NCBI GenBank assembly: GCA_017992695.1
Contig: JAGOOC010000016.1
Coordinates: 1-54,844, forward strand
Source: Bacteroides sp.
Lineage (GTDB): Bacteria > Bacteroidota > Bacteroidia > Bacteroidales > Bacteroidaceae
Length of the DNA: 54,844 nucleotides
Reading direction: 5' to 3'
The notes under the pieces were generated by a model that saw only the letters and a program-made list of their open reading frames with translations, was not told where the DNA came from and searched no databases. Position 1 is the stretch's first letter. Every line of letters starts with the position of its first letter. The position numbers and the translations under genes are program-made. Shown here piece after piece: positions 1 through 9,848 of the stretch.

Positions 1-2
1 TA

Positions 3-35
3 GTGATTACAAAAACCTGCGAAAAGAGTCTTACT
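3..35 (+). promoter_or_regulatory. Bipartite promoter-like element, copy 1 (degenerate), upstream of PL1 gene
   Basis: GTGATTACAA (3-12), 14 bases, then AGTCTT (27-32). This matches the consensus TTGAGTACAA-N14-CGTCTT found at four other unit starts at 8 of 10 and 5 of 6 positions, with identical spacing. It lies 130 bases before the PL1 start codon. It is the weakest of the five copies and might be chance on its own; the exact spacing and its place in front of the first gene are the reasons to keep it. No TAnnTTTG housekeeping -7 box was seen between it and the gene. Confidence 0.5.
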
Positions 36-132
36 ATTATGGGGCGAAAGCTAAAGATTGAAACTAATAACCAAAACAATCATTCAACTGAACAATCCGA
101 ATGATGACTAAAACTAATAATTAACCACGAAA

Positions 133-1863
133 ATGAAAAAAAGAATGATGCTGGCGGCTTATGCTGTCACTTTATTGGCTCCGGTTACCGTTGTAAAGGC
201 TCAATATCCGCAACAAACCGGAGAGTCGAAGAAAGACTATGAAACCATGATGTCAGAGATGCGTCGTCTTTCAGACGAAGCCTGGACCAAGGCACTGCCC
301 GTGATTGAACAGCAAGCAAAGGAAGGACGTCCGTACATCCCTTGGGCAGCCCGTCCTTATGATCTTCCACAGGCAAAGATTCCTTCGTTTCCAGGAGCTG
401 AAGGAGGAGGTATGTACAGCCTTGGTGGTCGAGGTGGTGCGGTGATCACTGTGACCAACCTTAACGACAGCGGTCCGGGTTCTTTCCGCGAAGCTTGCGA
501 AACAGGCGGAGCACGCATCATCGTATTCAATGTGGCAGGTATCATTCGTTTGAATTCGCCCATCGTTGTTCGCGCTCCCTATGTTACTATTGCCGGACAA
601 ACCGCTCCGGGTGATGGCGTTTGCATAGCAGGTGAATCATTTTGGGTCGACACGCACGATGTGGTGGTGCGCCACATGCGTTTTCGCCGCGGTGAAACTA
701 AGGTGAGCCATCGCGATGACTCGTTTGGCGGAAACCCCATCGGAAACATCATGATTGACCACTGCTCGTGTACGTGGGGCTTGGATGAGAATATCTCATT
801 CTATCGGCACATGTACAACCCTGGAGAGGGATATAAAGACGAGAAACTGCCCACAGTCAACGTAACCATTCAAAACACCATCTCGGCCAAAGCGCTTGAT
901 ACGTACAACCACGCCTTCGGCAGCACACTGGGTGGCGAGAACTGTGCTTTCGTGCGCAACCTTTGGGCAAGCAATGCCGGTCGCAACCCTTCGGTGGGAT
1001 GGTATGGAATCTTTAACTTCGTAAATAACGTGGTTTACAACTGGGTGCACCGTTCGTCAGATGGTGGTGACTACCGCGCCATGTTCAACTTTGTGAACAA
1101 TTACTACAAGCCTGGCCCACTTACACCCAAAAATTCTCCGGTGGGATATCGCATCCTTAAACCTGAATCGGGACGTAGCAAACTTTCTTATCGCGCCTAC
1201 GGCCGTGTATATGCCGATGGCAACATCATGGAAGGTTATCCTGCCATTACGAAAGATAATTGGGCGGGTGGTATTCAGGTAGAAGAGCAATCTAATACAG
1301 ATGGATATACTGAAAACATGCGCAGCCGCGAACCATTCGTAATGCCTTACGTTCGACTGATGTCGGGAACGGATGCTTATGAATACGTACTCAAGAATGT
1401 AGGGGCCAACATCCCCCGTCGTGATATTGTAGACGAACGTGTGATCGAAGAGGTGAAAACCGGCAAGGCTTATTATGAAAAGAAACTGCCTAAAGATGCC
1501 CACGGTGATGTGAGCGGATTGGCCGATAAATCGAAAGATGCAGATGGTTTCTTCAAATACCGTCGTTTGCCAAAGGATTCGTATAAGCAAGGTATTATTA
1601 CGGATATTCGTCAGATGGGCGGTTACCCTGAATACAAAGGTACTCCGTATGTCGACACCGACAAAGACGGAATGCCTGATGCTTGGGAAATAGCCAACGG
1701 ACTGAACCCGAATGACCCGAGCGATGCGAATAAAGATTGTACCGGAGATGGATATACTAATATCGAAAAGTACATCAACGGCATAAGCACACAAAACCGA
1801 GTAGACTGGACCGACCTGAATAATAATTATGACACACTGGCCGAAAAGGGCAAATTGATGTAA
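133..1863 (+). CDS. Secreted family PL1 pectate lyase
   Basis: 576 residues with a signal peptide (MKKRMMLAAYAVTLLAPVTVVKA) and no lipobox cysteine, so it is probably periplasmic or secreted. The core (about residues 85-420) is a right-handed beta-helix of the polysaccharide lyase 1 / pectate lyase C type. It shows the opening FPGAEGGGMYSLGGRGG, the LNDSGPGSFREA segment, and Asn-rich ladder turns such as VNNVVYNW. The C-terminal DTDKDGMPDAWE and CTGDGYTNIEKYI segments are Ca-binding-like repeats often found at the ends of Bacteroidetes lyases. It would cleave the polygalacturonate backbone by beta-elimination, giving 4,5-unsaturated ends for the GH105 enzyme encoded at 15836. It is followed after 4 bases by the DUF3826 gene, so the two are co-transcribed. 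It resembles the PL1 enzyme of the B. thetaiotaomicron RG-II locus, as I recall it. Confidence 0.88.
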   Translation: MKKRMMLAAYAVTLLAPVTVVKAQYPQQTGESKKDYETMMSEMRRLSDEAWTKALPVIEQQAKEGRPYIPWAARPYDLPQAKIPSFPGAEGGGMYSLGGRGGAVITVTNLNDSGPGSFREACETGGARIIVFNVAGIIRLNSPIVVRAPYVTIAGQTAPGDGVCIAGESFWVDTHDVVVRHMRFRRGETKVSHRDDSFGGNPIGNIMIDHCSCTWGLDENISFYRHMYNPGEGYKDEKLPTVNVTIQNTISAKALDTYNHAFGSTLGGENCAFVRNLWASNAGRNPSVGWYGIFNFVNNVVYNWVHRSSDGGDYRAMFNFVNNYYKPGPLTPKNSPVGYRILKPESGRSKLSYRAYGRVYADGNIMEGYPAITKDNWAGGIQVEEQSNTDGYTENMRSREPFVMPYVRLMSGTDAYEYVLKNVGANIPRRDIVDERVIEEVKTGKAYYEKKLPKDAHGDVSGLADKSKDADGFFKYRRLPKDSYKQGIITDIRQMGGYPEYKGTPYVDTDKDGMPDAWEIANGLNPNDPSDANKDCTGDGYTNIEKYINGISTQNRVDWTDLNNNYDTLAEKGKLM

Positions 1864-1867
1864 GAAA

Positions 1868-2542
1868 ATGAATATGAAAAAGTTGATAATAATGGTTCTC
1901 CTGCTTGTGACAAGCTTCGGCTTTGTCGGAGCCGTAGAACTAAATAAAGAAAGCCGCGATCCGAAGTACGTAGCCTCCATTGTAGGGCGTTCGCAAAAGA
2001 TTGTCGATAAGTTGGGCATCGCCGATGTTAAACAGGCACAAGAAGTGTGCAACATCATCGCCAATCGCTACTTTGAGTTGAACGACATCTACGAAACACG
2101 TGATGCAAAGGTGAAAGAAATTAAAGACTTGGGAACAACAGGAGAAGCTAAAAGCAACGCACTAAAAGCTGCTGAAAATGAAAAAGAGTCGGCACTCTAT
2201 CGTTCGCACTTTGCTTTTCCGGCAGCATTGTCGCTTGTGCTGACCCCCGAACAGATCGAAGCAGTGAAAGATGGCATGACCTATGGGGTGGTGAAAGTAA
2301 CGTACGATTCGCACCTCGATATGATTCCCTCGCTCACGCAGGAGGAGAAAGCACAAATCAAAGCTTGGCTCATCGAAGCCCGCGAATTTGCCATGGATGC
2401 CGAAAACTCGAACAAGAAACACGAGGCTTTTGGCAAATACAAAGGTCGCATCAATAACTACCTAGCCAAGCGTGGGTACAACTTGACTAAAGAACGCGAA
2501 GAGTGGTATAAGCGAATCAAAGCTCGCGAAGCAAAGAAATAG
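1868..2542 (+). CDS. Secreted DUF3826 family protein
   Basis: 224 residues starting MNMKKLIIMVLLL (the second ATG at 1874 is equally possible), with a signal peptide ending near GFVGA. The rest is mainly helical and fits the uncharacterised DUF3826 family. Visible landmarks are SLVLTPEQIEAVKDGMTYGVVKVTY, SLTQEEKAQIKAWLIEAREFAMD and FGKYKGRINNYLAKRGY. The same pattern, diverged, forms the C-terminal third of the methylesterase at 11228-13210, so the domain occurs free and fused within one locus. No catalytic motif is obvious. It could be a carbohydrate-binding or accessory domain; function is unknown. It lies 4 bases behind PL1 and is followed by a strong terminator, closing a two-gene unit. 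Confidence 0.8.
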   Translation: MNMKKLIIMVLLLVTSFGFVGAVELNKESRDPKYVASIVGRSQKIVDKLGIADVKQAQEVCNIIANRYFELNDIYETRDAKVKEIKDLGTTGEAKSNALKAAENEKESALYRSHFAFPAALSLVLTPEQIEAVKDGMTYGVVKVTYDSHLDMIPSLTQEEKAQIKAWLIEAREFAMDAENSNKKHEAFGKYKGRINNYLAKRGYNLTKEREEWYKRIKAREAKK

Positions 2543-2569
2543 ATGATTTCTCGTCTATTATCTCTACCT

Positions 2570-2615
2570 GAAGGGGTGTCTGCTTAAAAGAAACGGCAGA
2601 CATCCCTTCTTTTTT
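2570..2615 (+). terminator. Rho-independent terminator after the DUF3826 gene
   Basis: A 14-bp stem, GAAGGGGTGTCTGC (2570-2583) pairing with GCAGACATCCCTTC (2596-2609) with one G-T wobble, encloses a 12-base loop and is followed by six T (2610-2615). It ends the PL1-DUF3826 unit, 33 bases before promoter-like element copy 2. Confidence 0.93.
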
Positions 2616-2647
2616 GTAGGAGAAAGAGGTGAAATACGACATCATCT

Positions 2648-2680
2648 TTGAGTACAATATCCGCTCTGACTCGTCTTCTT
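2648..2680 (+). promoter_or_regulatory. Bipartite promoter-like element, copy 2, upstream of GH43 gene
   Basis: TTGAGTACAA (2648-2657), 14 bases, CGTCTTCTT (2672-2680). It follows a terminator directly and lies 77 bases before the GH43 start, so it must mark a new transcript. If TTGAGTAC is a -35 and CGTC a -10, transcription would start near 2682-2686, leaving a leader of about 40 bases. No TAnnTTTG box was seen in the gap. Confidence 0.78.
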
Positions 2681-2724
2681 GTTAATATAATAGGTAATTG
2701 AGTATATAAAAAAATAAAATTGTA

Positions 2725-3675
2725 ATGAGAAAGTTGACCAATTTATTGGCTGCACTGTGTTTGTTGCTCTTCGTGTCGTGTCAAGCTGAAAAAGAGTATT
2801 ACGTATTTACCTCCTTCCATGAACCTGCTAATGAAGGGCTGCGTTACTTAATTAGCCAAGACGGGCGTCATTGGGACAGTATCCCCGGCATTTGGTTGAA
2901 GCCCGAATTGGGGCAACATAAGCTGATGCGTGACCCCTCGATGGCACGTACTGCCGATGGTACCTATCATCTGGTATGGACAACGAGTTGGAAAGGCGAC
3001 TTAGGGTTTGGGCACGCTACTTCGCGCGATTTGATTCATTGGAGCGAGCAAGAGATGGTACCCGTCATGGCACACGAGCCCACCACCGTCAACGTATGGG
3101 CACCCGAGATTTATTATGATGATGTAAAAGACGAACTGATGGTGGTGTGGGCATCCTGTATCCCTGGTCGATTTGAAAACGGTATCGAAGCGGATGACAA
3201 TAACCACCGCTTATATTACATCACAACGAAGGATTTCAAAACCATCTCTGAAACGAAGCTGTTCTACGACCCCGGTTTTAGCTGCATTGATGCTACGATT
3301 GTGAAACAAGGTCCTGAGGAGTACGTAATGGTAGTCAAAGACAATACACGGCCCGAGCGCAACCTGAAAGTGGCTTTCGCTACTTCACCTGTTGGTCCTT
3401 ATTCGGCTGCTTCAGAGCCATTTACCAAGTCGTTTGTAGAGGGGCCAACCGTAGAAAAGATAGGCGAAGAGTATTGGATATACTTCGATGTGTACAAAAA
3501 CAAGATATACGGTGCTGTACGCACGAAAGATTTTCGTAGTTTCGCAGATGAAACCAACCGAGTAACGCTTCCTCAAGGTCACAAGCATGGAACCATTTTC
3601 CGCGCACCCGAATCGTTGATCAAAGGATTGATGGAAAAGGCGAAAGCGAAGAAGGATGAAGCAACAGCGAAGTAA
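2725..3675 (+). CDS. Lipoprotein glycoside hydrolase, family GH43
   Basis: 316 residues. The N-terminus LLLFVSCQ is a lipobox with Cys19, so the enzyme should be membrane-anchored. The body is a five-bladed beta-propeller of the GH43 type. The three classical acidic residues are visible: Asp70 in MRDPS (general base), Asp189 in CIDAT (pKa modulator) and Glu239 in VEGPT (general acid). The family removes alpha-L-arabinofuranosyl or beta-xylosyl groups; in an RG-II setting an arabinofuranosidase is likely, but the exact linkage cannot be read from sequence. It opens the second transcription unit. Its stop codon lies 43 bases before the start of the next gene. Confidence 0.85.
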   Translation: MRKLTNLLAALCLLLFVSCQAEKEYYVFTSFHEPANEGLRYLISQDGRHWDSIPGIWLKPELGQHKLMRDPSMARTADGTYHLVWTTSWKGDLGFGHATSRDLIHWSEQEMVPVMAHEPTTVNVWAPEIYYDDVKDELMVVWASCIPGRFENGIEADDNNHRLYYITTKDFKTISETKLFYDPGFSCIDATIVKQGPEEYVMVVKDNTRPERNLKVAFATSPVGPYSAASEPFTKSFVEGPTVEKIGEEYWIYFDVYKNKIYGAVRTKDFRSFADETNRVTLPQGHKHGTIFRAPESLIKGLMEKAKAKKDEATAK

Positions 3676-3718
3676 GAGAAGAAAGAAGAAAGAGAAAAAA
3701 AGAGTTAAGACAGACAGT

Positions 3719-6700
3719 ATGAAGACCCTGAACATATATCATTTTATCGCCTTTGCCGCTTTCTGCACCCTTGGGGTGAGCGGTATGACAGCACAAAACC
3801 AAACTCCGGCGGCGCAAGAGCGCATTCATTATACCGGAACAGAGTTGTCCGATCCGGCTCGTCACGATGGCGGACTCACACCTGTGGTAGGAGTACACAA
3901 CATTCAACTGGTGCGAGCCAACCGCGAGTACCCCGACGCAACCAATGGCAACGGCTGGACTTACAATCATCAGCCCATGCTGGCATATTGGAACGGACAG
4001 TTCTACTACCAATACCTGGCCGATCCTGCCGATGAGCATGTACCTCCTTCGCAAACCTTCTTGATGACCTCAAAAGATGGGTACACTTGGACGAACCCCG
4101 CTGTGGTGTTTCCTCCCTATCGTGTGCCCGATGGATACACCAAAGAGGGCCGTACTGATAAAGCGAAAGACCTCATAGCCATCATGCATCAGCGTGTGGG
4201 CTTTTACGTATCTAAATCGGGGCGACTTATCACCATGGGAAACTACGGTGTGGCACTTGATAAAAAAGACGATCCAAACGATGGCAACGGCATTGGTCGA
4301 GTGGTTCGCGAGGTTTATAAAGATGGCTCTTATGGACCTATCTATTTTATCTATTACAACCACGGCTTCAACGAAAAGAATACCGATTATGCCTATTTCA
4401 CCAAAAGCAAAGACAAAGTTTTTGTTAATGCCTGCCGGGAAATTCTCAATAATCCGCTGTATATGATGCAGTGGGTTGAAGAGGCCGATCGCAACGATCC
4501 ACGCATTCCGTTGAAGAAAGGATACAAAGCATTCAACTGTTACACGCTTCCCGACGGACGCATTGCCAGTTTGTGGAAACATGCGCTGACTTCGATTAGT
4601 GCCGATGGCGGACATACGTGGGCTGAGCCTGTGGAGCGTGCCAAGGGTTTTGTGAATAGCAATGCCAAAATCTGGGGGCAACGCCTAACAGATGGTACCT
4701 ATGCTACCATATACAATCCTTCGGAGTTTCGCTGGCCGCTTGCCATTTCACTGAGTAAGGACGGACTGGAATATACTACCTTGAACCTCGTGCATGGCGA
4801 AATTCCACCCATGCGTTACGGTGGTAATTATAAATCTTACGGTCCGCAATACCCGCGTGGCATTCAAGAAGGCAACGGTGTGCCTGCCGATGGCGATCTG
4901 TGGGTAACGTACAGCGTGAACAAAGAGGATATGTGGATTTCACGCATTCCCGTTCCCGTGCAGCGACAAGCCCATGCGCATGCTTCCGATGAGTTTACGG
5001 CCTACAAAACGTTAAGCGAACTAACCGATTGGAATATCTATTCACCGCTTTGGGCACCCGTTTCGCTCGAGAACCAATGGCTCACCCTGCAAGACAAAGA
5101 TCCATTCGATTACGCTAAAGTAGAACGCCTGATTCCGGCTTCGAAGAGTGTACGAGTTAGCTTTGATTTGCAAGCTGCACAAAAAGATCGCGGAACGCTC
5201 CAAGTTGAATTTCAAGATGCTAAAGGCACTGCTTGCTCGCGCTTAGAACTCACCAATGATGGCATGTTTCGCATCAAAGGGGGTTCACGCTTCTCGAATG
5301 TGATGACCTACGAGCCCGGAAAAACCTATCACGTAGAGGCGGTTATATCAACAGCCGATCGCAACATACAACTCTTTGTCGATGGCAAACGCATGGGACT
5401 TCGTATGCTTTATGCTCCTGTAGCCTCGGTAGAGCGCGTGGTATTCCGCACCGGTGAGCCTCGTCAATTTCCAACACCCGAGACTCCTGCCGATCAAACC
5501 TATGATGTGCCCAATGCAGGTGCACAAGATCCGGTCTCCATTTATCGCATTGCCAACCTGAAAACGGCTTCGACCGACAAAGATGCCTCGGCAGCGATCT
5601 TGAAATATGCCAACTTTGCTCACTATACCGATCGTTTCAACCGCATGGAGGACGAGAATATAGTACAGGCTATTCCCAACGCACAGACCTCCGAGTGGAT
5701 GGAGGAGAACATTCCACTGTTCGACTGTCCGCAGGAGAACTTTGAAGAGATGTATTACTACCGCTGGTGGAACCTGCGCAAGCACATTAAAGAGACACCG
5801 GTAGGCTATGGCATGACCGAGTTCTTGGTACAACGTTCCTATTCAGACCAATACAACCTGATCGCTTGTGCTATCGGTCATCACATTTATGAAAGCCGTT
5901 GGTTGCGCAACCCCAAGTACCTCGATCAGATTATTCACACTTGGTACCGTGGTAACGATGGTGGACCGATGAAGAAGATGGATAAGTTCAGCTCATGGAA
6001 TGCTGATGCAATATTTAATCGCTTCTTGGTTGATGGCAATAAAGCCTATCTGCTCGACATGACCAAAGACCTTGAGCACGAATACAGCCGTTGGGAACGC
6101 ACCAATCGCCTGAAGAGTGGTTTGTACTGGCAAGGCGATGTGCAAGACGGGATGGAAGAGTCAATCAGTGGCGGACGAAAAAAACAGTATGCTCGCCCTA
6201 CGATCAATAGTTATATGTATGCCAATGCCAAAGCGCTTTCGGCTATGGGTATTCTTTCGGGCAATGAGAACATGGCTATGCGTTATGGGTTGAAGGCCGA
6301 TACGCTGAAACAGTTGGTGCAAGACAAACTGTGGAACAGCAATCACGGTTTCTTTGAAACCATGCGTGGCGACTCATCGGCCAATGTGCGTGAAGCCATT
6401 GGTTACATCCCTTGGTATTTCAATTTACCCGACGCTAACCGCTATGACACTGCTTGGAAAGAGATTCTGGACGAGAAAGGCTTCTCGGCTCCCTACGGAC
6501 TTACCACGGCCGAACGTCGTCATCCGGAGTTTCGCTCTCACGGTGTAGGTAAATGCGAATGGGATGGCGCCATCTGGCCCTTTGCAACGGCACAAACACT
6601 CACAGCCATGGCCAATCTCCTGAATAATTATGAACAAACGGTACTTACCGATAGCGTATACTTCCGTCAGATGGAACTTTATGTGGAGTCACAATACCAT

Positions 6701-7078
6701 CGCGGACGTCCGTACATCGGCGAGTATCTAGACGAAGTAACGGGCTATTGGCTCAAAGGTGATCAAGAGCGTAGCCGCTACTACAACCACTCCACATTCA
6801 ATGACCTTGTGATAACGGGACTCATCGGGCTGCGTCCGCGTGTAGACGATACGATTGAAGTGAACCCCTTGATTCCAACTGATAAATGGGATTGGTTCTG
6901 CCTCGATAATATTGCTTATCACGGTCGCAACCTTACCATTCTTTGGGACAAGAACGGCGATCGTTACCATTGCGGTAAAGGGTTGCGCATCTATGTAGAT
7001 GGCCGCCAAGTAGGGCATGCCGACACGCTTACCAGACTAGTTTGTACCAACGCTTTAGCTAATTCTTCAGGCCAATAA
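3719..7078 (+). CDS. Bifunctional GH143-GH142 enzyme (Dha hydrolase / beta-L-arabinofuranosidase)
   Basis: 1119 residues from ATG 3719, which begins the signal peptide MKTLNIYHFIAFAAFCTLG. The upstream in-frame ATG at 3656 would add a Lys/Arg-rich stretch overlapping the GH43 gene and is rejected. Residues about 25-420 form a sialidase-like beta-propeller (SADGGHTWAEP is an Asp-box-like turn), the GH143 module. About 424-600 is a beta-sandwich with a LamG-like look. About 624-1119 is an alpha-barrel module, GH142. In B. thetaiotaomicron, as I recall, the homologous two-module enzyme hydrolyses 2-keto-3-deoxy-lyxo-heptulosaric acid and beta-L-arabinofuranose, the two sugars of RG-II chain D. 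The next gene starts 2 bases after its stop. Confidence 0.85.
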   Translation: MKTLNIYHFIAFAAFCTLGVSGMTAQNQTPAAQERIHYTGTELSDPARHDGGLTPVVGVHNIQLVRANREYPDATNGNGWTYNHQPMLAYWNGQFYYQYLADPADEHVPPSQTFLMTSKDGYTWTNPAVVFPPYRVPDGYTKEGRTDKAKDLIAIMHQRVGFYVSKSGRLITMGNYGVALDKKDDPNDGNGIGRVVREVYKDGSYGPIYFIYYNHGFNEKNTDYAYFTKSKDKVFVNACREILNNPLYMMQWVEEADRNDPRIPLKKGYKAFNCYTLPDGRIASLWKHALTSISADGGHTWAEPVERAKGFVNSNAKIWGQRLTDGTYATIYNPSEFRWPLAISLSKDGLEYTTLNLVHGEIPPMRYGGNYKSYGPQYPRGIQEGNGVPADGDLWVTYSVNKEDMWISRIPVPVQRQAHAHASDEFTAYKTLSELTDWNIYSPLWAPVSLENQWLTLQDKDPFDYAKVERLIPASKSVRVSFDLQAAQKDRGTLQVEFQDAKGTACSRLELTNDGMFRIKGGSRFSNVMTYEPGKTYHVEAVISTADRNIQLFVDGKRMGLRMLYAPVASVERVVFRTGEPRQFPTPETPADQTYDVPNAGAQDPVSIYRIANLKTASTDKDASAAILKYANFAHYTDRFNRMEDENIVQAIPNAQTSEWMEENIPLFDCPQENFEEMYYYRWWNLRKHIKETPVGYGMTEFLVQRSYSDQYNLIACAIGHHIYESRWLRNPKYLDQIIHTWYRGNDGGPMKKMDKFSSWNADAIFNRFLVDGNKAYLLDMTKDLEHEYSRWERTNRLKSGLYWQGDVQDGMEESISGGRKKQYARPTINSYMYANAKALSAMGILSGNENMAMRYGLKADTLKQLVQDKLWNSNHGFFETMRGDSSANVREAIGYIPWYFNLPDANRYDTAWKEILDEKGFSAPYGLTTAERRHPEFRSHGVGKCEWDGAIWPFATAQTLTAMANLLNNYEQTVLTDSVYFRQMELYVESQYHRGRPYIGEYLDEVTGYWLKGDQERSRYYNHSTFNDLVITGLIGLRPRVDDTIEVNPLIPTDKWDWFCLDNIAYHGRNLTILWDKNGDRYHCGKGLRIYVDGRQVGHADTLTRLVCTNALANSSGQ

Positions 7079-7079
7079 G

Positions 7080-9848
7080 ATGAAACGAATAGTTTATACT
7101 TTTTTCCTAACACTCTTTGCTTGTCTTTCAACACATGCGATTGAGGTAACAAAGCTCACCTGCAACATGCAGGAGGGCTTTGTCGTCGTTAATGAGTCTC
7201 CTCGCTTGGGGTGGATGATGAAGTCGAACAAAAACGACACGCGTCAAACGGCGTATGAGATTGAAATTCGAACCAATGGAACGAATTGCGCACAGCCCCC
7301 TGTGTGGAGCAGCGGTAAGATCCGTTCCGCTCAAAGCCAGCACCTTTCGTGTGCCGATGCTCCACTATCGTCTACCATCGGTCTCAACTACCTGTGGCGC
7401 GTTCGCGTTTGGGATGAAACCGATCGCCCCTCTGCCTGGAGCACCGAGTCTACCTTTCGCTATGCTCCGCAGGCGTTGGATAAAGGCACCTGGATTGGAG
7501 CCATCACCCGCAAAGCGGCTCGCTTGCCCGAAGGGCGCAAGTTTCACGGCAGTGAATTAAATAAGCCCGAAACGAAAGCCCTATGGGAAGCTGTAGATAC
7601 ACTTGCTAAAAAAAGCATCTACCTCCGTAACTCTTTTCGAACGGACAAACAGATACTCGAAGCAACGGCGCATGTGTGTGGCTTGGGGCATTACGAGTTT
7701 TCGTTGAACGGAACCAAGGTGGGCGACGGAGAGTTCACTCCCTTGTGGAGCGACTACGATAAAACGGTTTACTACAATACGTACGATGTAACTCGTTTGC
7801 TGCAACGTGGCGAAAATGTAGCCGGTGTGCTGCTGGGCAACGGATTTTATAATGTACAAGGCGGACGCTACCGCAAACTCCAAATCAGCTTCGGTGCACC
7901 CACATTGCTGTTCAAACTTGAGGTGAACTACACCGATGGCACACGCGAGGTGATTGCTTCAGGAGCCGGTTGGAAGTATGACTTCAGCCCCATTACGTTC
8001 AACTGCATTTATGGAGGAGAAGATTACGACGCTCGTTGCGAACAACGCGGATGGGATCGTCCCGGCTTTGATGATAGCCGTTGGCGCAAGGTGGTGGTAC
8101 AAGAAGCTCCAAAAGGAGAGCTTCGCCCACAATTGGCGGCTCCGGTACGCATCATGGAACGCTACGGGGTAACTAAAGTGACCAAACTAACACCCACACA
8201 AATACAAGATGCCTGTAAATCGACGAAACGCACGGTAGATCCTTCGGCACTTGTGCTCGATATGGGGCAGAATCTGGCAGGCTTTCCCGAAATTAAGGTT
8301 AGTGGTAAGCGCGGACAGAAGATTACTTTGCTCGTTGCCGAAGCTTTGACCGATGAAGGCGCAGCGAATCAGCGACAAACCGGTCGTCAGCACTTTTATG
8401 AATACACTCTGAAGGGCGATGGTGTTGAGACGTGGCACCCCCGTTTCTCCTATTACGGTTTTCGGTATATTCAGGTAGAGGGTGCCGTGATGAAGGATGC
8501 TAAGAACCCCAATCACTTGCCGGTATTGCATCACATTCAATCCTGCTTTATCTACAATTCAGCTCGTAAACTAGCTACGTTTGAAACGTCTAATCCGCTT
8601 TTCAATGCCGCTCATCGGCTGATCGAGAAAGCAGTGCGCAGCAACATGCAATCGGTCTTTACCGATTGTCCGCACCGCGAAAAACTGGGTTGGCTCGAGC
8701 AAGCACACCTCAACGGCCCCGGGTTGTTCTATAACTACGACCTGACCGGTTTTATCCCTCAGATGATGCAGAACATGGCCGATGCACAACATAGCAATGG
8801 TGCTATGCCCACAACAGCCCCCGAATATGTTATCTTCGAAGGCCCCGGCATGGATATCTTTGCTGAATCCCCCGAATGGGGCAACTCGTTGGTCATGCTT
8901 CCGTTTATGTACGAAGCAGCTTATGGTGACGATTCGCTGATCAAGAAATACTATCAGTCCATGCGTCGTTATGTCGATTACCTCACAACGCGTGCCGACA
9001 GTAGCATTGTCTCCTTCGGTTTGGGCGATTGGTACGATTATGGCAATTTCCGTGCAGGTTTCTCGCGCAACACGCCCGTGCCACTGGTGGCAACAGCACA
9101 TTATTACCAAGCCATCAACTGCCTTATACAAGCTGCCCAAAAGGTAGGTAACCGATACGATGAAGCTCACTATACACAACTTGCTCAACAAGTGAAGCAT
9201 GATTTCAATCGTCGCTTTTTTGATGTCAACACAAACCAATACGGTAGCGGAAGCCAATGCAGCAATGCGTTGCCTCTGTTTCTGAATATGACAGACTCTG
9301 CCACTACACCCAAGGTGCTGGCCAACCTGATTAAAGATGTGGAAGCACACGGCAACCGATTAACAACAGGCGATGTGGGCAACCGTTATCTTTTTCAGAC
9401 GTTGGCCCGTAACGGTAAGCACGAGCTGCTCTATAAGATGTTCAATCACGAAGACGCACCCGGTTATGGTTTCCAGTTGAAGTTTGGAGCAACTACGCTA
9501 ACCGAACAGTGGGATCCTCGCCAAGGCTCTTCGTGGAATCATTTCATGATGGGGCAAGTAGACGAGTGGTTCTTCAACTCGCTGGTAGGTGTTCAGTCGG
9601 TGGCTTCGGCTCCGGGTTGTCAGCACCTTGAAATTCGTCCGCAGCCGGTGGGCGATCTTACGTTTGTGAAGTCTACTGTCGAAACGCTTTATGGCCCTGT
9701 AACCATTCACTGGACACGCAAGAGCAAGGCCTTTACGATTCACCTTACCGTTCCTGTTAACTGCACGGCCAGTGTGTACTTGCCCGGCGAAAGCCAAGCG
9801 CGCCAAGTAGGCAGTGGACAGCATCAGTTTACCAATCATCAACTATAA
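7080..9848 (+). CDS. Alpha-L-rhamnosidase, family GH78
   Basis: 922 residues with signal peptide MKRIVYTFFLTLFACLSTHA. Domain order is typical for Bacteroidetes GH78: a fibronectin-like domain (about 23-125), beta-sandwich rhamnosidase N domain (about 170-330), a further beta domain, the six-hairpin catalytic barrel (about 490-830, with FTDCPHREKLGWLEQ near residue 525), and a C-terminal beta domain. It removes terminal alpha-L-rhamnose. In the RG-II locus of B. thetaiotaomicron the enzyme at this position is, as I recall, a GH78 acting on a rhamnose side-chain residue. It is tightly coupled to its neighbours (2 bases after the GH143-GH142 stop, 35 before the GH28 start). Linkage specificity is inferred from context only. 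Confidence 0.88.
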   Translation: MKRIVYTFFLTLFACLSTHAIEVTKLTCNMQEGFVVVNESPRLGWMMKSNKNDTRQTAYEIEIRTNGTNCAQPPVWSSGKIRSAQSQHLSCADAPLSSTIGLNYLWRVRVWDETDRPSAWSTESTFRYAPQALDKGTWIGAITRKAARLPEGRKFHGSELNKPETKALWEAVDTLAKKSIYLRNSFRTDKQILEATAHVCGLGHYEFSLNGTKVGDGEFTPLWSDYDKTVYYNTYDVTRLLQRGENVAGVLLGNGFYNVQGGRYRKLQISFGAPTLLFKLEVNYTDGTREVIASGAGWKYDFSPITFNCIYGGEDYDARCEQRGWDRPGFDDSRWRKVVVQEAPKGELRPQLAAPVRIMERYGVTKVTKLTPTQIQDACKSTKRTVDPSALVLDMGQNLAGFPEIKVSGKRGQKITLLVAEALTDEGAANQRQTGRQHFYEYTLKGDGVETWHPRFSYYGFRYIQVEGAVMKDAKNPNHLPVLHHIQSCFIYNSARKLATFETSNPLFNAAHRLIEKAVRSNMQSVFTDCPHREKLGWLEQAHLNGPGLFYNYDLTGFIPQMMQNMADAQHSNGAMPTTAPEYVIFEGPGMDIFAESPEWGNSLVMLPFMYEAAYGDDSLIKKYYQSMRRYVDYLTTRADSSIVSFGLGDWYDYGNFRAGFSRNTPVPLVATAHYYQAINCLIQAAQKVGNRYDEAHYTQLAQQVKHDFNRRFFDVNTNQYGSGSQCSNALPLFLNMTDSATTPKVLANLIKDVEAHGNRLTTGDVGNRYLFQTLARNGKHELLYKMFNHEDAPGYGFQLKFGATTLTEQWDPRQGSSWNHFMMGQVDEWFFNSLVGVQSVASAPGCQHLEIRPQPVGDLTFVKSTVETLYGPVTIHWTRKSKAFTIHLTVPVNCTASVYLPGESQARQVGSGQHQFTNHQL

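Noticed and set aside
2-61. Open frame ending in TGA that could be the C-terminus of an upstream gene
   Set aside because: Only 19 codons with no recognisable family end, and the stretch carries the degenerate fifth copy of the bipartite element, so it is more likely intergenic.
1057-2064. Long antisense open frame (335 codons) opposite the PL1 gene, and similar ones opposite GH137-GH2 (30140-31153, 31238-32269) and GH140 (17390-18421)
   Set aside because: They are shadows of well-supported genes, with no domain, signal peptide or promoter of their own.
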